DNA of 64,000 nt from Nymphaea colorata (Eukaryota; Streptophyta; Magnoliopsida; Nymphaeales; Nymphaeaceae): positions 12,582,802 through 12,646,801 of the forward strand of contig NC_045145.1 in assembly GCF_008831285.2 (NCBI RefSeq). Reading direction: 5' to 3'. The position numbers and the translations under genes are program-made. Shown piece after piece: positions 46,484-58,429 of this stretch. A model generated the notes under the pieces. The model made no database searches and was not told the origin of the DNA. It saw nothing but the letters and a program-made list of their open reading frames with translations. Within the stretch, counting starts at the first letter, position 1; the number at the start of each line of letters is the position of its first letter.

Positions 46484-48590
46484 GAGGTCGTTTGATAGTC
46501 AACCTACTAGACGGAATGGACAGCTCCGTTCTGATTTTACCATGATGACACAAACAACGGACGCAGAACGGGCAAGACAGATGGGACACCGAACAGACGA
46601 TATAAATATTTGTTTTGTTCCTTAGCATTCCGTGGTTTACCATGGAACGCCACGGAACGCCATCGCCCGACCTCATTGCAGCTCCCCCCGATTTCACCTC
46701 TGCTCCCTCCATCTTACCCTCTCGCTGCTTCCCCTCTCATTTTCTGTTGCTCTCTTCTCTTTCTCTCTTCCTCTTCCTACCTCCTTCTTCCTCCCCCCGA
46801 TTTCACCCCTGCTCCCTCCATCTCACCCTCTCGCTGGGTTTCACCCCTGCTCCCTCCATCTCACCCTCTCGCTGCTTCCCTTCTCATTTTCTGTTGCTTT
46901 CTTTTCTTCCTCTCTTCCTCTTCCTACCTCCTTCTTCCTCCCCCCTCTTCCTTTTCTTCCTCTGTTGGCCCCTTTTTCTGCAGTTGTTAGCCTAGGGTTC
47001 AACTATGAATGGGATGTGCTCTGTTGGCCCCTCTCTCTCCCTCTTTTCATTTTTTGTCATCCAGTGCAGCCTGTAGGGCTTATCGGTGGGTCATTTTTTT
47101 TTCCTTTCCATTGAAACGAGCCTCTTTTTTAGTATGTAAATTTCTTTAATGCTTTTTTCTTTGTTTCTCTCTCTCTTTTAGTCGTTGGGATGTATATAAA
47201 GTGTTTGTGCATTTGATTGAATGAGTTAGTGTTTGCTTTTATTTGTAATTTATGTGTAACCATAATTGTTTGTAATCAAATTAACTGTTTTATTAATAGA
47301 TATTATTTCCAAATTCTAAAAAATCAAAACATCATTCATCCACTTCTTCTGACCTTAAAGGGAGGTGGATGATTTTTATCCCTCTGAAAGTAAGGGAGAA
47401 AGAGGGGAGGGGGATAACTTCCATTATGGATGGGGACTTGAAAGTTTGAGGGTTCTAACTGCTCATTACTCTCTTATTTAAAGAGTCTTGTAACATGTTT
47501 CATGTGTGATTTTGTTATACAGCCCCTGCATTCTCTTTAATAAAGTATCATTTTCATTCGGTCGTGTGATTCCGTCTTAGTGCCCCTTTGTGAGAGTTGC
47601 TTGCTGCTATGTTACCAGTTTAGTTTGAGTGCCTTGGCTGGTAAACAGGCTCAGTAAGCATGATTTGTGAAACAAAACTTGCCACAATACATGTACTCAA
47701 ACATATGTAACATCTTCTTGTCAATATAAAACAAAATCTGCTCGTCGTCTTCTTTTCTCCACTTTTGTTGTGTCTCTTGTTTTCTTCTTCTTCTCTAGAA
47801 CAGGCGCAACTTGGTCTTTCAACGTGGCAGTATTTGAGCATCTCATTTCTATCGTCTAAGTGTATGTATGCTGTTGGAGTTTACTTCCCTTATTCTCTCG
47901 TTTTATCTCTTTAATTATTTCTCTGCTTCAGTCCTCGCGTAATTTAATTATCTCCTCGTAAGTCTCATATTTAATAAAACACTCTCTTCTCCCCTTCTTT
48001 ATCTATATTTCACCTTCTAATATTAAATTAGTATGAGAATGCTCAATTTTTATGTTCGTAGGAAGCAAATACTGGCCCAAATCAAGTTTACAAAGATAAT
48101 GGAAATGAAGAACGGACTCTTGATGGCCATTGTATAGTAGAAAGAAAGAGTATAGAAATGTAGATACCACTATTGAGAGTATAGGAAGTAAAGAAGATTG
48201 TTTATATTTATACATACAATTACGAAGAGTTGAAGAGTCATGGACAATGTAATTGTTTTTGCATAAATAACAAAAATTATTTTTTTATGAGTTGTTGATT
48301 TCTCTCTCTCTCTCTCTCTCTCTGAACTATTGCTTCATCTTGGTTATTCAAACATTTTTTTGAGTATTTTTATAATGGAACAAATGACTCCAAGAAACAA
48401 ACATTGGACATGACGAACAGACAGTACAGATTGAGATAAAACAAACGCTGGACATAAGAAACATGGTGTTCATTCTTAAAACTGTCAAACAATGGACAGA
48501 GAACACTATTGACAGGATGGACAGAACAATAGTGTGATAGACATGACGTCCTGTCTGTTCTGTCCTATGATACAACTATCAAACGACTTC
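46484..48590. mobile_element. PIF/Harbinger-like non-autonomous element, 2,107 bp, inserted in the LINE
   Basis: Termini GAGGTCGTTTGATAG (46,484) and CTATCAAACGACTTC (to 48,590) are inverted repeats, with weaker similarity for about 25 more bases (GACGGAATGGACAG against GACAGAACAGACAG). Flanks are TAA (46,481-46,483) and TAA (48,591-48,593), the 3 bp duplication typical of PIF/Harbinger. No transposase frame is present. Plus open frames at 46,610-47,114 come from a pyrimidine-rich tandem repeat. Interior otherwise AT-rich with a CT run at 48,301-48,322. Confidence 0.85.
46685..46955. repeat. C/T-rich tandem repeat inside the Harbinger-like element
   Basis: CCCGATTTCACC(T/C)CTGCTC...CTCTCGCTG occurs at about 46,687 and 46,796, with a shortened third copy at 46,838. 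CTTCCC(C/T)TCTCATTTTCTGT follows two of them. It leaves three frames open, encoding Pro/Ser/Leu-rich strings. Confidence 0.8.
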
Positions 48591-48593
48591 TAA

Positions 48594-51300
48594 GAACGCC
48601 AAGTTGGCCAAGTTAGTTTCATTAATGTCTCTGAATCCTACACCTCCCTCTAATTTTGGGAGATATAAGGTAGCTCATTTGATACGATGATGGTTTTTGT
48701 GGTATGCCGTATCACCCCATAAAAACTTGGCTGTCCATTTGTTCAGTTGTTTACTGATGGTGGTAGGGAGTTTAACTACCAAGCTCTAATAAGCAGACAA
48801 CATAGAAAGAACATGCTTTATTAAGCTGAGTCTGCCAGCAAATGAGAGGCATTTTTGTTTCCAAAGAGATGGCTTCTGAGATGAGCATAGGATTAAATGC
48901 CTGCATTGCTCATCTGTCACGTCAATCGTTTGGAAGGGAATGCCAAGATACTTAGTGGGAAGTTGTCCTTGACGTCAGCCTATTTCCTGCTGTATCTGAG
49001 TTTGAACACGACTATCCAGATTGAATGAGAGAACTAAACTTTGTCATTATTCATGACTAGGCCTGAGCGAGAGGAGAAGTCATCAAGACACGCTTTCAAG
49101 TTGTGAAAGTTTTTCAGTCTTTCTTGAATGAAGAAAATAATGTCATTTGCATATAACATGGAGAAAGGAGAGGTGGTTCTAGCCCCCATGGAAGGAATCA
49201 TAATTTGATTGTTATTAACTTTGTGCTTGAATGCTGCGAGTGATCATTTCCATCACTGTGATAAATAAATAAGGGGAGAGCGGGTCCCCCTGCCTGAGAC
49301 CTCTCTTGTTCTCGAACCACGTTCCTTCATTGTCATTGGTAAGAAGCATTGATTTAACGGTGGTAATGATAATCATAACTTTCTTTACCCACAAATCGTG
49401 AAATCCTAGGTAGCACAAGGTAGCCTGCAAGAACTCCCAATTCACTCTGTCATAGGCCTTACTCAAATCAATTTTAACACAAGTTGCTTTCTTCTTGCTA
49501 TTTGAAAAATGTGAACAATTTCTTGGCTGAGAAGAAAGCTATCCTGAATGCACCTCCTTGGGAGGAAGGTATTTTGGTTTTTTAAGACCACATATGCTTG
49601 ACCATAATCCTGGTGATAAATTTAAGCATGCTAGTGCAAAGAGAGATGAGCCAAAATTTCTCCACCTACGTCACACCTTGCTCCTTGGGCAGAAGAACAA
49701 GGGCAGAAGAACAATGTGAGTCTTATTAACTGATTTCACCAATCTGCCAGTATTGAGAAACCCATGTAGAGCCCCTACTACTACCTCCTGCACAACATGA
49801 CAACACTCTAGTTGCTTTGAAAAAAAATGTTTCCAAACCCATCAGGTCCCTATCAGCCTCCATTACCACCAATTTGATTTCAGTTTCAGTAACAGAGGTT
49901 TCAGTAACTCTTCATTTTCCTCAAGCGTCACAGTAGGACCCGGCACGATAAATTGAGGTAAGCATCCTGAGCCATGCGTGGTCCCTAACAGTTCAGCAAA
50001 AAACTCAGTACAAGCTGTAAAAATGTCAAGATCGTTTGTCGCTAGTCGACCCTCATGAGAGATAGTCTCAATCTTGTTACGGCGTCTCCTCCCATTGGCA
50101 ATCCTCTGAAAGAATTTAGTGTTCATGTCTCCATCCCTCAACCATTTAATTCTAGACTTTTGACGCCATAGGCGTTCTTCTAGCCATAGTAGCCTAGATA
50201 GATCATGCTTAAGTTTGCATGCTTATTCTATCGCCTTAGGCATGTCACATTCACTATGGGTTTGAATGAGCTTGATTTTGGTCTTTGTCTCCACAATTTG
50301 GTTAGGGAGATTATTGGCTTCACCCTTGCACCAAACGTTTAGGTTGTCCCTGGTGGCCTCCAGTTTATGGATGAGCTTTGTATCTGCTGCCCAGGCTGAA
50401 ATGATTTGATCACTATAACCTGCCATGTCCTGCCAATACTAAAAGTGGCGAAATGGAGAGTGACCCCAAGTGGTATACCTGCGTTTGGAGATATGAAGCA
50501 AAATAGAATTGTGATCCGCGATGGTTCTCGGCTGCACTTTCAAGTGCAGAGTAAGTTTTGGGTCATCCATCCATTCCTTGGATGCTATCCTATCAATTTT
50601 TGACATGACATTCTCTTGTCCCATACAGTTGTTAGTCCAAATGAATTTCATGTGAGGACATGATATTTCATATAAGGCCATTGAGAAACAAAATTAGAAA
50701 GAGCAATACAGGTTTAGTTCTTTCATTGTTGTTTGAAATAGCATTGAAATCGCCCATGCAAATTACCGGTGCACTACAGTAATTCACTACAAAGCTTAGA
50801 CTCAAAATCACTTCCTTTTTTATTCTAAAATCAGTATGCATAAAAACTTTGATAGCCACAAAACTCAGAGCCAACTGAATTTTAGAGAAATGTAAAACGA
50901 TCCAATGAGGATGAGCATACCAGTTTTGAAGGGTTACCTCATATGGGTCTCATAAAGCGATGATGCGTCCACGGTCCTGAAATATGGATGTTAGAGAGTA
51001 GCTACATCTGTGGATTCTTGAAATGGAATTTCTGAAGTTGTTCCATATTAAGTTTGGAGTCAATTGCATGAGCAATGGTTGCGTTCATATTCTTGAGAGT
51101 CCGTAAGAACTCGTGTTAAGCTGGAGGAGCTGCCAGCCCATGGACATTCCAAGTAAGGATATTGATGAGCAATGGTGACTGAGCCCCCTCCCTTCTCCGC
51201 TACCCAATTGGCCTTTCGAGAAATCATCTTCATTATCATCATCCATTTCATCTAAAGGGGGTCCTTCCTCGAGCACCGGTGTAACCTCCAGCATGGTAAG
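48594..51300 (-). pseudogene. LINE 5' part: endonuclease and reverse transcriptase
   Basis: Minus strand, 5' to 3'. INILTWNVHGLAAPP at about 51,130-51,170 starts the AP-endonuclease-like domain. PVICMGDFNAI lies at about 50,745-50,775, TNNCMGQENVMSKIDR at about 50,590-50,640, and DHNSILLH at about 50,490-50,515. The linker FFQRIANGRRRRN is at about 50,085-50,125. The RT core has MSKAYDRVNWEFL (about 49,430-49,466) and GLRQGDPLSPYLF (about 49,260-49,300). The catalytic YADD reads YAND at 49,142-49,153, losing an essential Asp. PKLEGGVGFRDINETNLANL at about 48,600-48,662 leads into the insertion site. Several stops and frameshifts. An L1-type plant LINE, not autonomous now. Confidence 0.9.
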
Positions 51301-52291
51301 GTCAATGTTTTCCTGTATACACCCACCTGCCTTCTCATTTCTGTCTTCTCATTTCTGTCGCTCTCTTTTGGTGGGCTGGTTCGCTTTCCTCCCTGTGCTT
51401 AAGAGTTCGTTTCTTCACCTTCTCAGACATGTGGTTATTGTTATGATTTTCTACTTATTACTTTTATAGGGGGAGACTACTTTTTTTTCATATGCATGGG
51501 AGAATTGAAATTTGCCAGCTGGCTGACATTGCAAGATGACAAAAAAAAAATATTTGTACTGGTTAGAAAAAACATATATTGTTGTTAAAACCATTAGAAT
51601 ATATTGTTATAATATAAACCATTATTAATACGCCCATAGCGGATGTTTTTAACAAAGCTTTTAAGTTTTAATCATCCAGCAACATCTGGTAGCCAACAGA
51701 TTTCAATTGTCATATATACATGCATTTGCACATAATCTAACAATTTTGTGCAAACTTTGTTATTGTTTTGTTTCTCATTTTCTACCTACTTCACTTGTTA
51801 ACATATCTATACCTTTAAACTCCATCAATTTCACTTTAAAATTGGGCTTTCTCATTGCAATATGAACTGAAACCATACATGAAATAATAATTTAACTGGA
51901 ATAACAAGTAGTGAGATGTGGATCGCAAACAGGAAATGGATTATTGAGAAAAATAAATAAATAATAGAATTGAACTTTTATTACTCTAGTCAATAACGAA
52001 CACGCTGGAAAATACCAATTATATATGGACAGATTCCAGCCAACTCCAGCAACCCAAACCTGTACACCAAAAACCAAAGATGTGCAAAAGCACTTTAAAT
52101 ACAATGAAAACACGAGTTAACAAATAAAAAATGATTCTATAAGAAGTGCAACTCAAACTATTGACCAAAAGTGAAAATTTAGCATTTTTCAGTAAACCAT
52201 ATAAAAAAATTCTGAGAGTATATATTCTTTTTTGGAATTAAGGAGAAAAAAAAGTCGTCAAAGCTAACCAAAAATTTCTTTTTGCTGAAAC
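51301..52291. other. Non-coding DNA, possibly LINE ORF1 debris at its left
   Basis: Minus-sense text at 51,300-51,450 is basic (KKVKKRTLKHREES) and might be the end of LINE ORF1. The rest shows no feature. Confidence 0.35.
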
Positions 52292-52560
52292 CACTACAGG
52301 AAAACAGACCTATACTGGAAACAATTTGCACAGGAAAGGCAATTTAGTGCATGTTTCTGTCATCAATTTGCACATAGTACGATTTTGTAAATGCAGATCG
52401 GCAAACACCTATAATATGATTGCTGATGCTACTTCACGAGTATTAGAAGATAATTTTTTTTTTATATTCTATGTGTATACATCCTTGTCTCATGTCTCAT
52501 ATATTCATTCACACAAAACTTCTAAGCGAGAAATGTATCAGATATAAGTTGAAATATAAA
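52292..52560 (+). mobile_element. CACTA-like terminus
   Basis: CACTACAGGAAAACAGACC at 52,292 is identical to the 31,995 terminus over its first 13 bases, preceded by GAAAC in both. The inner sequence is different and the opposite end is not seen, so the extent is unknown. Confidence 0.45.
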
Positions 52561-53619
52561 CCTAAAAAAAAAAAAAAAAAGCGACATTGATTTTACATAA
52601 TCATGTTGCAATTGTGAATGCTCAAAAACACTCATCTTCCAATAGCCACTCCAGTTTTCAAGCTGACAGTTAACACCTGTGAAGACATTAATGTTGCTTA
52701 TCATCTTATCCATAGGTGTCAAAATTAATACAAACATATAAACAACAAACTATACATTCTTTCACTATATGTTACCTCATCTATGCAGGTATTGAAATCA
52801 TACCCATAGAAAACCCACCTTTTTCAGAAGGCACTCGATGGAAACGTTAAAAACATTGGAGACAAAAAGAACCCGTCATTTTCTCCTTTATTTTGAAAAA
52901 AAAATTCCAAAATAAAATTTTCATGGTTTTTTCGCTTTTTCATTGTGATTTATCACATTATTTTTGTTTTAAAGTTTAAAATTTAAGTTAAATTATATCT
53001 TTGTTTCTATCATTACTAAAAACATCATTTATATCATTTTGTCATGTTATTTTGTCATGTTTTCTTTTTAGTGTTTTTGTGCTAACTTTTTCCTAATTTT
53101 AAGATTTTTCCTTTTTAAAAAATGCTGAATTTTCTTAGATTTTTCCAGAATTTTTAGCTAGCTTTGCCAAAAAATACCCAAGGAAGACCTCACCATCCAA
53201 TTCTAGTTAACGATATTTTGTGGGTACGATTGAAATCAAACTGGTGGCTTGGCAAGAAGCCTATCAAAGTTGTCTGAATTGAATTGGGGAAACTGGACCT
53301 GAAGTTAGCTTTTCAAAATTATGCGATTAGTTTTTCTATTGAAATGGATTATATTTCACTGGCATAGATTAGTTTCTACTCATTAATGGTTTAAGTTGAA
53401 TAGTGTTGTAGCATATTGGATACTTCACCATCTCAGTTTGAACTTGAAAATTAAGATGGGTCGGACGATTCTTAGACACGTAGATGGCTTTGAAACTACA
53501 TCCTCAAATGTCAACAGTGGAGCTCCGGTTTTACCGTCATTAATTATCACTGGTTATATATGTTCCTTTTAAAGCGTTATCGTAGTTGATCACACAAAAT
53601 TAGGGATGTCACGGGATTT
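52561..53619. other. AT-rich non-coding DNA
   Basis: Poly-A at about 52,565-52,580. No gene recognised. Confidence 0.45.
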
Positions 53620-54360
53620 GATTTTAATAAGATGCATATTTTACTATATCTGTTTTTTTGGATATCTGAAGAAAAAACTATGCATCTCCAAATGCATAAT
53701 GTGAATCCAATCCGAATCTGATTTTTAGATTAACATCATAATCCGAGTCCTATTTTTAAACTGGATCCAAAACATTAAGTATAGGATATTTATTTAGAAC
53801 TATATCCAATCCAAATACAATTAATATATACTTAAATCCAAGTCTAAATTTGATGAGATGTCATTTCTTATATCCGAATCTGTTCCTACGCTTAGTCGGA
53901 TATCAAATTTTTTTGCCATACCCAGTTTGTTTTAAGCTGTTGAATTGAACTTAAGACGTAAATTGGATTTATTGACATCCCTACACAAAAATAATCGTTC
54001 GTCTCGTCCATCTTGGAGAAATAAAAAAAAAAAACGAAAAAAGCTCCTTTGAGCAGTTCTTCTTCGCTTTCTCCCTCAACGGGAAAATAAAAGGCGCGAA
54101 AAGCCTTTAATGAAATAGTGAAATAAAGTGAAGTGAAAGTAAATGATCGGCCTTTTCGAACAGGCATTTGAGTGTCGTTGGAGGTTGGTAGGTCCGGACA
54201 CATAGTGCTCCAAGTGTCGCGCAAGGTATTTTTGGTGTAGTGTCTGAATCCAAAATCTGAATTTCTGAATCGGAACTGAGTTCTATTTTTGGATTAACAT
54301 TCAAATTCAAATTGGATTTTTTATATGAATCTGAACCATATATTGAGTATAGGATATTTA
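53620..54360. repeat. GAATC-type repeat preceding cystatin 2, interrupted
   Basis: GAATCCAATCCGAATCTG and GTATAGGATATTTATT phrases at 53,700-53,900 and 54,245-54,360 match the repeat before cystatin 1. About 53,940-54,240 is foreign to it: TCGTTGGAGGTTGGTAGG and similar, unidentified. Confidence 0.65.
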
Positions 54361-54582
54361 TTCAATTCGAACAACTACGTACAAGCAACACTTCACTTAC
54401 GGGATATCAAACAAACAAGGGCGCCAAACGGCTTATTACATGATCACAAAAGGAACAAAGAGTATGTCGTAGATAGAAACGCGGTTCGTAGATGAACAGA
54501 TCACAAATATGGAAAATGGCAGACGGAAACGCAAAGGTGCAACAGAGAAGATGGCTGCCAAATGAAGGCATGCATGGCTTAA

Positions 54583-54891
54583 TCAGGGGAGAACAGACGC
54601 AAATGATCTGAGGGTGTGGAGGTCCTCCCATGGCTTATCATACACAAGACCCTTGTAGAACCTGACATTGAGCGCCTCGTCGAGGGCCTTGATCAGCATG
54701 CTGTAGTTTGCTCCGGCCACCACCTGCATCTGAGCCTCCACCACTTCTACGAACACTACAGATGCTTCTTCTGACTCTGCCACCGCAAACATACCCAGCT
54801 CCTGTACATGTTCATTGTTCTTGACGTCCGGGATCGGCTCAAAATTGACGAGAACTTGACCAGTGGTTCCTGAGGATTTGGAGGAAGCCAT
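54583..54891 (-). CDS. Phytocystatin, cystatin 2 (diverged)
   Basis: Encodes a 102-residue type I phytocystatin paralogous to cystatin 1. Shared landmarks are PDVKNNEHVQELG, the inhibitory hairpin QVVAG (about 57-61), LIKAL and the Trp loop PWED (about 87-90). Two departures stand out. The helix signature reads LGMFAVAESEEAS: the run FNKKH of cystatin 1 is missing and the basic residue before FAV is Met. The N-terminal glycine pair is a single G-Q. The poly(A) signal is AATAAG rather than AATAAA. With QVVAG and PW intact it may still inhibit proteases, but specificity or stability may have shifted. Intronless, no signal peptide. Start chosen as the Met shared with cystatin 1 (MASS). Confidence 0.93.
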   Translation of the reverse strand: MASSKSSGTTGQVLVNFEPIPDVKNNEHVQELGMFAVAESEEASVVFVEVVEAQMQVVAGANYSMLIKALDEALNVRFYKGLVYDKPWEDLHTLRSFASVLP

Positions 54892-55195
54892 TAGGTGAGG
54901 GAAGTGAGAAGGGATCGGATCTATGGAGGAAAGAACTGAGAAGATTGCTTTCTGTTTCTGGAGAAGCTTGAATTGAGTTATGTTTCAGCCAACGATGAAT
55001 GATGGTCGTGAGAAAGCTGCCTGACCTCACTTTTATAGGACTGATTTGGCACGTTGTGGGATAACAAAGATAGCGTCAGCATGCAACTAGAAAGAGTGTC
55101 TGACCCGTTGTCCTCCTCTTGCTCAATTTTCAGATTCCGGCGCCGTTGTTCTCAAGATCAAACTGCACACAGCAAATGCGTTACGTGGTCAACCT
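54892..55195 (-). promoter_or_regulatory. Promoter of cystatin 2
   Basis: Minus-strand TATAAAAG at 55,030-55,037, CAACGTGCC at 55,048-55,056, and a second ACGTG at 55,183-55,187 beside a TTGACC (W-box core) on the minus strand. It aligns with the cystatin 1 promoter through GGATCGGATCTATGGAGGA, CAGCCAACGA and ATGCAACTAGAAAGAG. The two genes therefore share inherited control elements. Confidence 0.7.
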
Positions 55196-55717
55196 TTCTT
55201 TCTAATTCCCATTCCCTTCCCCCACCCTTCTCCTTCTATCTAGATAGTTATGTAGTTTAATTGAGTGCTCTAAGATACTACTCTCAATGGATTCAGTTGA
55301 ATTCCTGTTGGCGATTTATTAGGAGTTAATTTGGAACTCAACGGTCGTGTTCCAAGTCTATCTACTTTCCAATCAACGGCGGATAAAAGAATGTTGCATG
55401 GTACAGCTCACTCCCATTTGCATGGTTTAAATTATGAGAAGAACTAAAGATTCCTTTAAAAAAAAAAATTATGACTTCCCCTTTGAATGGGAGGGTTAGC
55501 CCCATCACAGAGTTGAAACCCCTTTTTATGGTGAGATTTTCATATGCTTCAATATGCACGTAGCACCTACCACTTTTTAGGGTATAAGAACACCAATCAA
55601 ACAAGAGATGCAACGCCCCAAGTTCACCCTTAACAAGTATGCCTTTCGTGCCCAAGAAAGCTTGCAATTTAATTTTAAGATTTAGTACATTAAAAAAACA
55701 ATTTCACCCCTTTATCA
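55196..55717. other. Non-coding DNA
   Basis: TCGTGTTCCAAGTCTATCTAC and AGAATGTTGCATGGTA(C/T)AGC recur at about 56,605-56,670, showing a further local duplication (about 55,260-55,440 with 56,520-56,700). No gene. Confidence 0.55.
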
Positions 55718-55840
55718 TTTTTTGGAAACAAGTCAATAACAAATTGCGGGCTCTTAGACTTTGGCAAAACAATAATTGCATGTGTCCTTGGCAGCATAAA
55801 TGCTCTGGTTTTGCTGAATCCTCCATCTTGGTTCTTCGAT
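55718..55840. repeat. Upstream block E, short copy
   Basis: GTCAATAACAAATTGC, GACTTTGGCAAAACA and CTCTGGTTTTGCTGAATCC match block E. It lies 0.8 kb upstream of cystatin 2, as block E copy 1 does for cystatin 1. Confidence 0.65.
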
Positions 55841-57079
55841 CTTGGCTGTCCAGCCCATGGGCCCCGTCTTGACAGCCTGGGTTCAAGCCTGACCATCATG
55901 GGTCCAATTGAGCTTTAATAAAAAAAAAAAAACTAAATAAATAATAACAATAATAATATTTTTTATCGGGTTGAGTTGGGCCCCATTCATTGTTGGGTCC
56001 AAGATGGCCAAAACTTATTTTTACAGTCTGGACTAAGAGCCCGAATGCCCAACAAGCTCTCTGGTCTGATGCCTAGCCTTAGTAGTACACCTCTATAACA
56101 ATAAATATAGTTTTTCTAGTTTTACTTTTCTTTTTTTAACCATGATGGATATTTTGGTCATTTTTCAGCATCTAACATGCAGTCCCATGTTGAGGTAGGG
56201 ATGTCAATACATTCTATTGCAGTTGGATATCCGAGGAAACAATTCCAAAAAAATCTGATATGGAAAGAGATTTGATGTCTGATTAAAAAAATCAGTCGAA
56301 TTTTGATTCAAATATACATAAATATGCAATCAGATTTGGATTCCGTTTTGAATCAGATTTAACTTCAGACAAATATCACGCACTCAACACCCATACATTT
56401 TGAACATAGGCCCGATTTGGTTAAACTTATTTCATATTTTGATGTGAATGCAAAATTTGGATTTCAATCTTTAAAATCTTATGCAAAATCTTAACCTTGT
56501 ATGTGTGTATTTTGCAATGTTTAATTGGGAGCTCTAAAATGTAGATAATACTCTGAATGGATCCAACTGAATCCTCTTGACAATCTATGAGTGAATTTAT
56601 GAAACAACGTCCTTTCGAGTCTGTCTACTTTTCCAAAAAAGAGTAGATATAAGAATGTTGCATGGTATAGCTCACGCCTCTTTTCATGGTTTGAATATTG
56701 AGAACTTTAAAATCTTTTCCGCCCAAATTTGGGATTCAAGCTTAAGATTCAATACACAAAAAAATTTAAAAACCGGAACTAGTCCCCTCGAGTAACGCTA
56801 GGCATCGAGCCTCCAGGCCTGACCCTCATGGATCTGGTCCGGGCCCAGTTCAATTTTAATAAAAATTTAATAAAAAATAAAACATTTATGTTATGAGTGT
56901 AAATATAAGAAAAAAACACATAATTATATTCATAATTTTAATAATAATATTTTTTATGGGATGAATCAGTACACTGTCAACCTGGGCCAATGCCGCGCCC
57001 AATTTGTAGTTGGGCCCAAGCAAGCCTGAGTCGGTGTCGGGCCCAGGCCAGACCAAACCCAGTTGGCCCGAGCTGCTTT
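55841..57079. repeat. GGGCC-type and GAATC-type repeats between block E copies
   Basis: GGGTTCAAGCCTGACCATCATGG and a related CCAGGCCTGACCCTCATGG (each shown in part) open two copies of a repeat at about 55,850-56,090 and 56,800-57,075. GAATC-type repeat lies between, at about 56,205-56,460. Confidence 0.6.
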
Positions 57080-57440
57080 GGCGAAATAATTAAATCAAGA
57101 ACAAATTGAGGGCTGAAAGACTTTGACAAAACATAAAAATTCTCCAGTTTTGCTCGATCCCCAGCTTTCTTTCTTCCTTGATTTGAACGAACTCTTGGCT
57201 ATACGGGGTGATCCTTACCTAACGTGTCGATCTTGTTTCACAAAAAATCATACTTTCTTTTGTTATCGCTTCCCATGACTATATAAGCATATATTTGAAA
57301 AGCAGATATGAATTATAGGTTAGGCGCTTCTTTCTTTCATTAAATGGAAAAAAAAAAACATAAATCTGTGTGCGCTTGAATATTGAGATGTGGAATATTG
57401 AGATGTTGTAGAAAGATAAAGCTTTTAACATGATGTCTCA
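57080..57440. repeat. Upstream block E, copy 3
   Basis: GACTTTGACAAAACAT, CAGCTTTCTTTCTTCCTTGA, GGTGATCC, TTCTTTCATTAAATGGAAA and AAGATAAAGCTTTTAA match copies 1 and 2. No cystatin lies directly left of it. It may be the trace of another lost unit. Confidence 0.75.
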
Positions 57441-57745
57441 TATTAAGGTAGTCAATATATTCCGTTTGAATTTATTATTTGTTGAACCATTCTAAAAAAA
57501 TTGGATATGGCAAAAGATTTAAAATCCAATTAAAAAATAGGATATATATATATATGTGTGGGTGTGTGTGTGTCCAATTCCGGTTGAAATTCATATTCGA
57601 ATCAAATTTAGTTTTAAACAAATATCCTATATCTAATGCCTTTACGTTTTGAAAATCGATCAGATTTGGTTCAAAATTCATATTCAAATATGAATGCAAA
57701 AAAATGGATTTAGACCACATTTGAATTGTGAAATCCGATTTCAGA
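57441..57745. repeat. GAATC-type repeat copy with (TG)n
   Basis: TCAATATATTCCGTTTGAAT, GGTTGAAATTCATATTCGAA and TATCTAATGCC phrases, with (TA)n(TG)n at 57,542-57,571. Confidence 0.6.
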
Positions 57746-58429
57746 TTTAGAGTTATATATGACTTTTTTCATAAGAATTTGACAGACAAAGGAACATAAA
57801 GCCCAGTAATTTCTTCTGAACGCTGGTTGCTACAACTTGAAGGAGCTCCTGCTTCAACTGACTGGGATCAGAACATGAACTATTGTAAAGGAGTCAGAGA
57901 ACCTGTGCATCAACCTAGTGGATTTGTATAACTCTTTTGGATCTTCAGCAAACATGTCTACCCTAGAAGACAGCTAACAAAAGAAAAGACTCGGTGGACC
58001 ATGGTCATTTGCATTGCAAGATTGATATTCTTTGCTAATGGGTGTGGAACATATTCGAACTCAAAGCTTTTGAAGAGATATGCAACTCATGGTGCACTTG
58101 CTTCGAGGAAAGTAGAGTCGTGTGGATGGGCCATTGAAAGTTTGATCATCAGTTTGGTTTACAAATGGTGCAGATGTCAGTGTGGAGTTAGGAGTAACCT
58201 TAGTTGTGCAACAATTACATATTATTAATACTATTCAATGAATCTACCCAAAAAAATGAAGCTGTCACGGTGTTCTATAAATCTACAATGATTATAAGAT
58301 AGTAACAAAGTATTCTATTGCCAAACAACCATGTAGGTTCACTCAAGTCCCAAAAGTATCACTCAAGTCACACAAGTGGTTGAAAGGGGGGATGTCACCT
58401 TTACCAACTCAAGATGAGAATGCGCTGCT
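57746..58429. other. Unrecognised sequence, near-normal composition
   Basis: A plus open frame at 58,001-58,228 (75 codons) reads like coding sequence in composition but matches no family I know. An M2 right end, ATTGCCAAACAACC, lies at about 58,318-58,331. Confidence 0.3.

Noticed and set aside
46610-47114. Three overlapping plus-strand frames of 126-160 codons rich in Pro, Ser, Leu
   Set aside because: All three frames are open because of a C/T-rich tandem repeat inside a non-autonomous transposon.
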